A DNA stretch of 64,000 nt, taken from contig NZ_JANCLU010000002.1 in NCBI RefSeq assembly GCF_024294805.1, positions 124,001-188,000 on the forward strand, written 5' to 3'. The notes below the pieces were generated by a model that saw only the letters and a list, made by a program, of their open reading frames with translations, made no database searches and was not told the DNA's origin. Both the position numbers and the translations under genes were made by a program. Numbering within the stretch: position 1 is the stretch's first letter; each line of letters starts with the position of its first letter. Positions 54,557-63,270 of this stretch are shown here, in pieces. The stretch is from Alsobacter ponti. Lineage in GTDB: Bacteria; Pseudomonadota; Alphaproteobacteria; Rhizobiales; Beijerinckiaceae.

Positions 54557-55623
54557 CTAGTCGAAATCGTAGGCGAGCCAGCGCCCGGCGCAGGGCCTTT
54601 GCGGCGAGAAGTACAGCTTCGCCTCCGCCGGAGCAAACACGGAGGTCGAGATGGTCAGGCTGTCGCCGTCCTGGCCATGCCGGCACAGCGCCTCGCCGCC
54701 GTCGGCGTGGCCCGCCATCAGGCGCGCCGCGTCGGCGGGGACCGGCGGCCGGTCGAAGCCGGCCAGCGCCGCCTCGATGCGGGCGAGCCGGCCGGTGGTG
54801 CTGGTCGCCATCGGGTCGGAGCGGTGGGCGCGGAAGGAGGCGCGGGTGGGATCGAGCAGGAAGTGGTTGGTGCGCGCTCGCCAGGGCCTGGCGTCGGCCT
54901 CGACGCCGGTGGCGCGGTGGCCGAGCTCGACGGCGGCGTGGCGGCCGGCCCGGTCGCAGAGCACCATCGTGCCGCCGCCGGCCTGGGGCAGGGCGGCGAT
55001 CTCGTCCAGCGCCTCGCCGACATCTGCGCAGCGGCGCAGCAGGCGCGTCATCAGGAAGTAGCGCAGCAGGCCCAGGCCGTGGTCGGAGCTGCCGACATGG
55101 GTGTCGACCAGCGCCAGCCCGCGCGCGTTCATGCCGCTGGAGAAGGCGCCCGGGCTGCCGAGGCTGCCGACGAGCAGCATGTCGGCGCCCGGCCGGGCCG
55201 GGTCGCGATGCAGGAACACGCGCTGCAGGGCGGCGTGCTCGCCGCGATAGTCGCGGTTCTTGACGAGCAGCGGCGCGACGCCGCCGCCGGAGTGGGCGAA
55301 GGCCGAGCAGCCGTCGGTGAAGTCGCCGAGCACGCCGAGGTGGAGATAGGCGAGCAGGGTTTGCCGGTCGATGGCGAAGCCCTCGGCGATGCCGTCCATC
55401 TCGTCGGCGCCCTCCGGGTCCACCGCGTCGAGCATGTCTTCCTGCGCCGCCAGAAAGGCGCGCACGTCGACGCGGTCGAGCAGCGCGGCGGCGAGGTCGA
55501 GGCGAAGGCGCACGGCGGCGCGCACCGCCTCCGCGTCGGTGCCCGGCGCGGCGGCCTGGGCGAGCCCTCGCGCCCTTGCGTCGCCGAGCAGGAGGACGGG
55601 GCGGGCGGGCTCCGGCGCGAACA

Positions 55624-55624
<1 letters not shown>
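54557..55624 (-). CDS. C45-family peptidase/acyltransferase (penicillin acyltransferase-like Ntn hydrolase)
   Basis: C45 enzymes cut themselves before a cysteine that becomes the N-terminal nucleophile, then hydrolyse or transfer acyl groups on amides. In the 355-residue product the processing site is Gly105-Cys106 (DFTDGCSAFA), followed by LLVKNRDYRGEHA with the conserved Asn-Arg-Asp, and GLALVDTHVGSSDHG. The last gene of the peptide-transporter operon, it overlaps the DppF-like stop as ATGA, implying the imported compound is an N-acyl amino acid or small peptide cleaved inside the cell. The specific substrate is unknown. Confidence 0.85.
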
Positions 55625-56627
<1,003 letters not shown>

Positions 56628-56631
<4 letters not shown>

Positions 56632-57629
56632 GCGGCGGTCTCCAAGGCGCGGATGCAGCGCGCGGCGCGGCCCGGTCCGACATCCACGAGGTCGATGCGC
56701 GCGTAGCACGCGCCCACCGCCATCGGGCAGCGGCTCGCGAAGCGGCAGCCTTCGCCGGCGGAGACGAGCTCCGGCGCCTGCCCCTCGATGGGCCGGATCG
56801 GCGCGTCGAGGTCGGACAGGCGCGGGATCGAGCCGAGCAGGCCGCGCGTGTAGGGGTGGCGCGGGCTGTCGAGCACGGCGCGCGTCGGGCCGGTCTCGAC
56901 CACCTGGCCGGCATACATCACGGCCAGCCGGTCGGCGTATTCGGCGACGACGCCGAGGTCGTGGGTGATGAGCACGACGCTCATGCCGAGCTGCCGGCGC
57001 AGATCGGCGATCAGCTCCAGCACCTGCGCCTGGATGGTGACGTCGAGCGCCGTGGTCGGCTCGTCGGCGATCAGCAGCATCGGCCGGCAGGCCAGCGCGA
57101 TGGCGATCATGATGCGCTGGCGCATGCCGCCGGAGAACTGGTGCGGATAGTCGCCGATGCGCGTCTCCGGCGAGGCGATGCCGACGAGGCGCAGCATGTC
57201 GACGGCGCGCCGCCGCGCCTCGGCCTTGCGGCCGGCGCGCGGCAGGTCCACGGCGTGGGCCAGCAGCACTTCGACGATCTGCTCCTCGATCGTCAGCGCC
57301 GGGTTCAGCGCGGTCAGCGCGTCCTGCATGGTCATGGCGATCTCGCGCCCGCGCACGGCGCGCAGCTCGGCCGGCGACAGGGCGGTCAGCTCCCGGCCGC
57401 GGAACGTGACGGAGCCGCCGGCGATGTAGCCGGGCCGGCGCACCAGCCCGATGACGCTGGAGAAGGTGACGCTCTTGCCGGAGCCGGACTCGCCCACCAC
57501 GCCCAGGCACTCGCCGGCGCGCACGTCGAGCGACACGCCGTCCACCGCCGTCACCAGCCCGGCGCGGGTGGGGAAGCAGGTGCGCAGCTCCTTGATGGAG
57601 AGCAGGGTCTCGGGGGCGGTCTCAATCAT
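56628..57629 (-). CDS. Oligopeptide/dipeptide ABC transporter ATPase (DppD-like)
   Basis: The 333-residue ATPase has Walker [11 protein letters not shown]-loop [12 protein letters not shown], signature [12 protein letters not shown], Walker [14 protein letters not shown]-loop LITHDLG and the cysteine-bearing C-terminus [14 protein letters not shown]. It pairs with the DppF-like ATPase. It overlaps the DppC-like permease stop by 8 nt. Confidence 0.93.
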
Positions 57630-58524
57630 TGATCTTCGGGTCGAACGCGTCGCGCAGGCCCTGGCTCGCCACGTTGATGGCGAGCACGAGCACGAGGATG
57701 GCGAGGCCGGGGAAGGTCGACACCCACCAGGCGTCGAGGATGAAGGCGCGCCCGTCGGCGACCATCGAGCCCCACGAGGCCGTGGGCGGCTGCACGCCGA
57801 GCCCGAGGAAGGACAGGCTGGCCTCCAGGATGATGACGTGCGCCATGCGGATCGTCGCCACGACGATCACCGGCGACAGGATGTTGGGCAGGATCTCGCC
57901 GAACATGATGCGCCCGCGCGTCGCGCCGACCGCGCGCGCCGCCTCGACGAATTCGGTCTGGCGCATGGCGAGCGTCTCGCCGCGCACGACGCGGCAGGGG
58001 ATCACCCATTCCTTGTAGACGAGCGCCAGCACGATGTTCTGCAGGCCGGGGCCCATCATCGCCATCAGCGCGATGGCGAAGATGAGGTAGGGGAAGCCGA
58101 GCAGCACGTCGACGACGCGCGAGATGGCGATGTCGGTCCAGCCGCGCAGATAGCCGGCGGCGAGGCCGAGCGCGATGCCGATCGCGGTCGCCAGCGCCAC
58201 CACAGCGACGCCGATGAAGATCGACACCCGCGCGCCGAACACGATGCGCGAGAGGATGTCGCGCCCCAGCGCGTCGCAGCCGAACAGGTAGGACCACTCG
58301 CCGCCCTCGAGCCAGGCCGGCGGCTGCAGGCGGCGCAGCAGGTCCGTCTCGTTGGGGTCGTGCGGGGCGACGAGCGGCGCGGCGACGGCGGCGGCCAGGA
58401 TCAGCAGCACGATCACGGCCGAGGCGAGCGACATGCGGTTGGCGAGGAAGGTTTGCAGCCCGAGCCGGCCGGGCGAGGCGGGCCCGGCGGCGCGCAGGGC
58501 GGGGGAGGCCGGGATGGCGCTCAC
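57622..58524 (-). CDS. Oligopeptide/dipeptide ABC transporter permease (DppC-like)
   Basis: The 300-residue permease has an N-terminal helix (LASAVIVLLILAAAVAAPLVAPHDP), the signature FGCDALGRDILSRIVFGARVS and the EAA loop EFVEAARAVGATRGRIMFGEILPN. The start is a GTG at 58524 overlapping the DppB-like stop as GTGA (VSAIPASPAL). It ends INVASQGLRDAFDP, the usual DppC C-terminus. Confidence 0.93.
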   Translation of the reverse strand: MSAIPASPALRAAGPASPGRLGLQTFLANRMSLASAVIVLLILAAAVAAPLVAPHDPNETDLLRRLQPPAWLEGGEWSYLFGCDALGRDILSRIVFGARVSIFIGVAVVALATAIGIALGLAAGYLRGWTDIAISRVVDVLLGFPYLIFAIALMAMMGPGLQNIVLALVYKEWVIPCRVVRGETLAMRQTEFVEAARAVGATRGRIMFGEILPNILSPVIVVATIRMAHVIILEASLSFLGLGVQPPTASWGSMVADGRAFILDAWWVSTFPGLAILVLVLAINVASQGLRDAFDPKIND

Positions 58525-59528
58525 AGCTCCACCTTCGGGTTGAGCCGCGTGTAGAGGATGTCCGCCGCGAAGTTCAGCAGCACGTAGGTGACGGCGTAGA
58601 GCAGCACGGCCGCCTGCACGAGCGGGTAGTTGCGCACGAAGATGCTCTCGACGACCAGCCGGCCGAGGCCCGGCCAGCCGAACACCGTCTCCACCACCAT
58701 GTTGCCGCCGAGCAGCGAGCCGGTCTCGATGGCGGCGACCGTGACGGTGGGGGCGAGCGCGTTCTTCAGCGCGTGGCGCAGCAGCACGCGGCGGGGCGAC
58801 AGGCCCTTGGCCTCCGCGAAGGCGACGTAGTCCGAGCGCAGCACCTCCAGCATCGAGGCGCGCATCACGCGCATCAGCACCGCCGCCGTCGGCAGTGCGA
58901 GGGTGATGGCGGGCAGAGTCAAAAAGCGCAGCGCCTCGCCGGCGCAGGCGAGCTGCCCGCGCAGCAGCGAGTCGAGCACGAGCAGATGGGTGATCGGCGC
59001 GACCTCGCAGGACAGGCTGGAGCGGCCGGAGACGGGGAGCAGCTTGAGGTTCACCGAGAACGGGATGAGCAGCAGGATGCCGAACCAGAAGCCCGGCAGC
59101 GACACGCCGAACAGCGAGCCGACCGTCGCCAGCCTGTCGAACAGCGAGCCGCGCTTCACGGCGGCGACGACGCCGAGCGGGATGGCGATGAGCAGCGCGA
59201 TGACGAGCGCCGCCAGCGTGAGTTCGATGGTGGCGGGCAGGCGCTCGGCGATGACGTCGGCCACCGGCCGGCGGTGGAAGAAGCTGAGGCCGAAATTGCC
59301 GGTGAGCGCGTTGCCGAGGAACACGGCGAAGCGTTGCAGCGGCGGCTGGTCGAGCCCCATGTCGTGGCGTAGCGAGGCGGCCTGCTCCGCGGTGGCCTGC
59401 TGGCCGGCCAGCATCACCTCGACCGGGTCGCCCGGCGTCAGCCACATCATCAGGAACACGATGACGCTGACGCCGAGCAGCACCGGGACGAGCTGCAGCA
59501 GCCGATAGGCGACCGCGGAGGCCTTCAT
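58521..59528 (-). CDS. Oligopeptide/dipeptide ABC transporter permease (DppB-like)
   Basis: The 335-residue permease begins AYRLLQLVPVLLGVSVIVFLMMWLTPGDPVEVML, with LGLDQPPLQRF-type periplasmic sequence, EAA loop DYVAFAEAKGLSPRRVLLRHALKNAL and ETVFGWPGLGRLVVESI, all diagnostic of DppB. It follows the binding-protein gene by 16 bp. Confidence 0.94.
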   Translation of the reverse strand: MKASAVAYRLLQLVPVLLGVSVIVFLMMWLTPGDPVEVMLAGQQATAEQAASLRHDMGLDQPPLQRFAVFLGNALTGNFGLSFFHRRPVADVIAERLPATIELTLAALVIALLIAIPLGVVAAVKRGSLFDRLATVGSLFGVSLPGFWFGILLLIPFSVNLKLLPVSGRSSLSCEVAPITHLLVLDSLLRGQLACAGEALRFLTLPAITLALPTAAVLMRVMRASMLEVLRSDYVAFAEAKGLSPRRVLLRHALKNALAPTVTVAAIETGSLLGGNMVVETVFGWPGLGRLVVESIFVRNYPLVQAAVLLYAVTYVLLNFAADILYTRLNPKVEL

Positions 59529-59544
59529 GGCGCGCGCGCTCCGC

Positions 59545-61068
59545 TCAGTTCACGCACGCGTCGTGCAGGTTGATCTTGCTGTCGGCGCTGGGCTGCCAGC
59601 CCGAGAGCCGCTTGGACACGCCGTAGATGTCCTGCGGCAGCCACAGGAAGATCCACGGGGCGTCGGCGTTCACCATCGCCTGCGCAGACTTGTACATTGC
59701 GGCGCGCTTGGCCTGGTCCAGCTCCGTGTTGGCGGCGTCGAGCAGCTTGTCGACCTCGGGGTTGCTGTAGAAGGCCGAGTTACCGCGGTCGCCGGTGCGC
59801 AGCGTCGGCACGAAGATGTCGGCCGGGTCGAGCGAGCCGTTGCCCCACGAGGTGAAGTACATGTCGCCCTTCTTCTCGCCCTTCGGCGCCCACTTGGCGC
59901 GGATGGTCGAGCCTTCGCCCACCGTCACCGTGGTGCGGATGTTGGCCTTGGTGAGCAGCGAGCCCACCGCCTCGGCGATCTCCTTGAACGGGCCCTCGAC
60001 GTCGAGCGTCACGTCGATGCCGTTCGGGTAGCCGGCGTCGGCGAGCAGCTTTTTGGCCTGGGCGGGATCGTACTTGTACTCCGGCAGGTCCGGGTTGTAG
60101 CCGAAGGCGTCGGGGCTCATGACGCCGTTGAGCGGCACGGCGGTGCCGAGCAGCACGCGGTCGATCACCAGCTTCTTGTCGAGCGCGTGGTTGGCGGCCT
60201 TGCGCACGCGCGGATCGTCGAACGGCTTCTTGGTGGTGTTGAGCGCGACGAAGAAGGTGCGCGTGCCGTTGACCTTCATGACCTTGGCGTTCTGGCTCGC
60301 CTCGATGCGCTTCATGTCCGAGGCGGGAAGCTCGGCGGCGATGTCGACCTCGCCGGCGAGCAGCGCGGCGGTGCGGGAGGCATTCTCCGGGATCATCTTG
60401 AAGATCACCCGGTCGACGCAGGCCTTGCCGACCGGCGGGATGGCGGGCGAGCCGCCGTAATACTTGTCGAAGCGCTCCATGATGATCGAGTCGCCCTTGC
60501 GCCACTCGACCAGCTTGAACGGCCCGGTGCCGTTGACCTGCGTGGCGAGCCCGGCGGTGCCGACCTTCTCGACGAAGGCCTTGCTGACGACCTCCTGGAA
60601 GGGGAGCATGGCCGGCAGGATGGGCCAGGGCTCCTTGAGCACGAAGCGCACCGTGTAGGGATCGACCAGCACGATCTCCTTGACCGGGCCGACGAGATCC
60701 TTGCGCGGGCTCGTCTGGCCGTCCATGGCGCCGTCGCGGGTCAGCCGGTCGAAGGTGAACTTGATGTCCTCGCCGGTCATCTTGGTGCCGTCGTGGAAGA
60801 GCACGTCCTTGCGGATCTTGAACTCCCACGTGGTCGGGTCGACCTGCGTCCACGACTCGGCGAGCTCCGGCACGACCTTCATCTGCGAGTCGCGCGTCAG
60901 CACGCCGTCATACATGTTGCGCAGGATGGTCTCGGTCTGGCGGACGCGGTGGTTCGCCGGGTCGAGGTTGAGCGCGTCGAGCGTGAAGCCGACCGTGAGA
61001 TCCTTGGCGTGCGCCATCGTCGGCAGCGTCAGCGCGGCGAGCAGCAATGCGGTCTTGAGCCTGGACAT
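59545..61068 (-). CDS. Peptide-type ABC transporter substrate-binding protein (family 5)
   Basis: The 507-residue periplasmic protein has a Sec signal (residues 1-21, ends MAHA) and the family-5 signature (LNLDPANH, ILRNMYDGVLTRDSQMKVVPELAESW, YTVRFVLKEPWPILPAMLPFQEVVS). Family-5 proteins bind peptides, but also glutathione, opines and acyl-amino acids. It is the first gene of the operon behind the sigma-54 promoter at 61110-61125; ATG at 61068 follows GGAGGG. Confidence 0.93.
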   Translation of the reverse strand: MSRLKTALLLAALTLPTMAHAKDLTVGFTLDALNLDPANHRVRQTETILRNMYDGVLTRDSQMKVVPELAESWTQVDPTTWEFKIRKDVLFHDGTKMTGEDIKFTFDRLTRDGAMDGQTSPRKDLVGPVKEIVLVDPYTVRFVLKEPWPILPAMLPFQEVVSKAFVEKVGTAGLATQVNGTGPFKLVEWRKGDSIIMERFDKYYGGSPAIPPVGKACVDRVIFKMIPENASRTAALLAGEVDIAAELPASDMKRIEASQNAKVMKVNGTRTFFVALNTTKKPFDDPRVRKAANHALDKKLVIDRVLLGTAVPLNGVMSPDAFGYNPDLPEYKYDPAQAKKLLADAGYPNGIDVTLDVEGPFKEIAEAVGSLLTKANIRTTVTVGEGSTIRAKWAPKGEKKGDMYFTSWGNGSLDPADIFVPTLRTGDRGNSAFYSNPEVDKLLDAANTELDQAKRAAMYKSAQAMVNADAPWIFLWLPQDIYGVSKRLSGWQPSADSKINLHDACVN

Positions 61069-61109
61069 TCTTCGATCCCTCCATCGAATGAGTCTGGTGA
61101 GCCGCTTTC

Positions 61110-61125
61110 AGCAAGCGCCGTGCCA
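61110..61125 (-). promoter_or_regulatory. Sigma-54 promoter of the peptide-transporter/C45 operon
   Basis: On the minus strand (61125-61110) TGGCACG-GCGC-TTGCT is an exact fit to TGGCACG-N4-TTGCW. The predicted start is near 61098, about 30 nt before the binding-protein ATG at 61068. Confidence 0.82.
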
Positions 61126-61152
61126 TGGCCGGATTGGGGCTCGGCAATGGAA

Positions 61153-61166
61153 AAACGCCAGCGTTT
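61153..61166. promoter_or_regulatory. Palindrome upstream of the sigma-54 promoter, candidate activator site
   Basis: AAACGC-CA-GCGTTT (6-bp arms) is centred about 60 bp upstream of the predicted start, within the range for enhancer-binding proteins. No exact second copy was found near the atuA promoter. Confidence 0.4.
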
Positions 61167-61302
61167 GCCGGAATTGTCCCGCAAAACCGCGCCCGCCGCA
61201 AAGCGAGAGCGCGCGCGCCTGCGTGGAATCCACGCGCGGGGCGTGGGGTGGACGCCAGTCCTCCGGAGCACGGGAGCGTCAGCGCACGGGGCGGACGCCA
61301 GT

Positions 61303-61478
61303 CCGCCCGTTCCCGGAGCCCGGGAGCGATAGCGGACGGGTGTCCGGGGCCTAGCGTATGGATGATGCCGCGCAGCGGCGCTGCATGGGCCTTTTCATAT
61401 GGACGCGCTGCGCGCGACATATCACGCTGGACCCCGGACACGGTTCCGCTTTCGCTCCACCGTTCCGGGGACGGGCGG
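61303..61478. repeat. 176-bp dispersed intergenic repeat, copy 2
   Basis: Ends are CCGCCCGTTCCCGGA (61303-61317) and TCCGGGGACGGGCGG (61464-61478), inverted repeats with 14 of 15 positions paired. The element aligns over its whole length with the reverse complement of 30716-30892, with shared runs such as ATGGATGATGCCGCG, GCGCGACATATC and CACCGTTCCGGGGACGGGCGG. Immediately left (61249-61300) is a degenerate partial copy of the left end (GGACGCCAGTCC, found twice). Confidence 0.8.
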
Positions 61479-61501
61479 GCCTGCGGCCCGCCGCCCGCGG
61501 C

Positions 61502-61903
61502 TCAGGTGCGGGTGTAGGAGGCGAAGATGGGCTCGTTGGGGCAGAACTCGGCGGCGTGCTCGCGGGCGGTGCCTTCGGCGAGCTCGCGGTGGCAGCGGTC
61601 CTTGTCCTCGCAATAGTGGCAGACCTTGCGCACGTCGCGCAGGACGGGGCTGCACAGCCCACCCAGCATCTCCGGCGTGATGCCGAAGCGGGCCATCATC
61701 TCAGCCGACTCCGGCGCGTCCTGCGTGTGCAGAACCACCGCGTCGTAGAGCTCGGAGGTCTGCACGTCGAGGTCGGCGGCGATCTGCTCGATCTGCTCGC
61801 GGCTGAGGCCGTCGAGCTCGTTGCGCTCGAACATCGCCGCGAGCCTGTCGCGGAAGCGCGCGAAAATGCTGGGGCCCTGGCGGCCGTCCGACGGAAAGGC
61901 CAT
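61502..61903 (-). CDS. DUF6455-family protein with cysteine cluster
   Basis: The 133-residue product has a helical N-terminal half (IFARFRDRLAAMFERNELDGLSREQIEQIAADL) and a C-terminal cysteine-rich part: LCSPVL, VCHYCEDKDRC and FCPNEPIF. The C-x2-C-x5-C and FCPN pattern matches the DUF6455 family. The cysteines could bind a metal or iron-sulfur cluster (inference). Function not established. An Fnr/FixK-type box lies about 105 bp upstream, hinting at control by low oxygen or nitric oxide. Confidence 0.75.
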   Translation of the reverse strand: MAFPSDGRQGPSIFARFRDRLAAMFERNELDGLSREQIEQIAADLDVQTSELYDAVVLHTQDAPESAEMMARFGITPEMLGGLCSPVLRDVRKVCHYCEDKDRCHRELAEGTAREHAAEFCPNEPIFASYTRT

Positions 61904-62006
61904 GAGCGACGCTCCTTCTGGCTTCGTCGGGCCGTGGCTGGAGGGGCGCTGGCCGCCCCGGGTCGACCCGACGCCGTCAGTCTAGGCGCGTCGCGCGCGG
62001 CGAAGA

Positions 62007-62020
62007 TTGCGCTGGATCAA
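62007..62020. promoter_or_regulatory. Fnr/FixK/NnrR-type binding site
   Basis: TTGCG-CTGG-ATCAA reads TTGAT-CCAG-CGCAA on the minus strand: one half-site is the perfect Fnr TTGAT, the other the CGCAA seen in NnrR/FixK-like sites. It lies between the DUF6455 gene (leftward) and the small gene at 62185 (rightward). Confidence 0.5.
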
Positions 62021-62184
62021 GGCCATGGAGTGGGAACGCGCCCGGCGCGGGGCGAGATCGCTATTGCCTCGGTGATGCGTCCGTAATATAGAACAAATGG
62101 AAGTTCAAATCGAACTTCGTTCGTTTTTCAGAACCGCGCGCCCGGCGTCCCGGCCGGAGCGGGCGGGCGCTGGAGCCCATCGCG

Positions 62185-62445
62185 ATGCGACATCACCCCC
62201 GCCACACGCCCTGTCCCCGCCGCCTCGCCGAGGCGATCCGCGGGCGCGGCAAGATCGGACTGCGCGAGGCGCTGCGCCTGCGCGATCTCGGCGTTCACCC
62301 GTTCGCCGGCGCGGTGGTGTTCACGATGCGCGCCGACGACGAGGTGGAGGCCGCCGGCGGGCTGGACGCGCAGGTCGAGGTCAGCGCGGCCGAGACGCTC
62401 GCCCTCCTGGAAACCCTGCTCGCCGCGCCCGCTTTGGCGTCCTAG
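62185..62445 (+). CDS. Small protein, unknown function
   Basis: The 86-residue frame has strong G/C third-position bias, a GGAG upstream of the ATG, and a plausible fold (LAEAIRGRGKIGLREALRLRDLGVHPFAGAVVFTMRADDEVE). No family is recognised. It ends overlapping by four bases the end of the convergent secreted-protein gene. Compact intergenic space and codon bias favour a real gene, but evidence is modest. Confidence 0.45.
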   Translation: MRHHPRHTPCPRRLAEAIRGRGKIGLREALRLRDLGVHPFAGAVVFTMRADDEVEAAGGLDAQVEVSAAETLALLETLLAAPALAS

Positions 62446-63026
62446 CGGATCGGCAGCATCAGGTGCTCGTAGGGCGTCCCGGCCCACATCACGTAGGGCA
62501 TGGTGGGGTCGGCCTTGGGCGAGCGCGGGTAGTTCGCCGCCATGCCCTTGGCCTCGGCGCCGACGATCATGACGTGCGCGCCGGTCTTCACCCAGTTGTT
62601 GTCCTTGGTCGGGCCGGTGGCGAACGGGTCGGTGTTGCTCGCCCCGTTGTCGCCCCGGAGCATGTAGATGAAGCCGAGCTTCTGCGGCGCGGCGCCGTGG
62701 CTCATGTAGGCCTGGCCCCATTCCATGCCGCCCTGGTCGGCGCACATCGGGTCGGTGCCGGACGGGTCCATGCAGGTCCAGCCGTTGTCGCCCTTGCGCA
62801 CCACCTTCATGGAGCCGTCGGGGGCCATGTTGAGGATCGTCGCGCCCTTGAACACGTTGGGCGGCGCGGCCTTCTGCAGCTTGGCCATCAGCGCCTTGTC
62901 GCTGATGGTCTTGTGACTCATGGACTTGTCGGGCATGGCCTTGTTCTGGGCGAGGGCGGTCGCCGAGCCTGCAAGGATGAACGCCGCGGGAGCCAGCAGC
63001 AAAGCGGTCTGGAGAGAGCGTCTCAT
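62442..63026 (-). CDS. Secreted protein, unknown function
   Basis: From the ATG at 63026 (preceded by CAGGAGGAC) the product has 194 residues with a Sec signal (MRRSLQTALLLAPAAFILAG, cleavage near ALAQ). The mature part is Lys/Met-rich at first (NKAMPDKSMSHKTISDKALMAKL), then GATILNMAPDGSMKVVRKGDNGWTCMDPSGTDPMCADQGGMEWGQAYMS and GFIYMLRGDNGASNTDPFA. Two cysteines in the central part could pair. Many homologues are annotated only as hypothetical; the repeated GDNG and Met-rich start are the notable features. A periplasmic location is expected. Confidence 0.7.
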   Translation of the reverse strand: MRRSLQTALLLAPAAFILAGSATALAQNKAMPDKSMSHKTISDKALMAKLQKAAPPNVFKGATILNMAPDGSMKVVRKGDNGWTCMDPSGTDPMCADQGGMEWGQAYMSHGAAPQKLGFIYMLRGDNGASNTDPFATGPTKDNNWVKTGAHVMIVGAEAKGMAANYPRSPKADPTMPYVMWAGTPYEHLMLPIR

Positions 63027-63270
63027 GTCGAGTCCTCCTGTTCGCCAATGGGGGGCGCGCCGGCGCGGGCGGTCCGCGCGCGGGTGCGAGGCCGTCGGCC
63101 GGCGTGTCGGATCGGAGATCGATGCGCCCGGTGCAGGGTGGGGCGCGAGGCGGGGGAGCGCTGTTTCTTGGCCTCGCCTGGCGAGGCGACAATCACGAGC
63201 GGCAACATAGCTCAGCTTCGCGGACCCCGCGAGGGCTCCGGTGTGCTGCATCGCATCATCGTGAGAGGGA

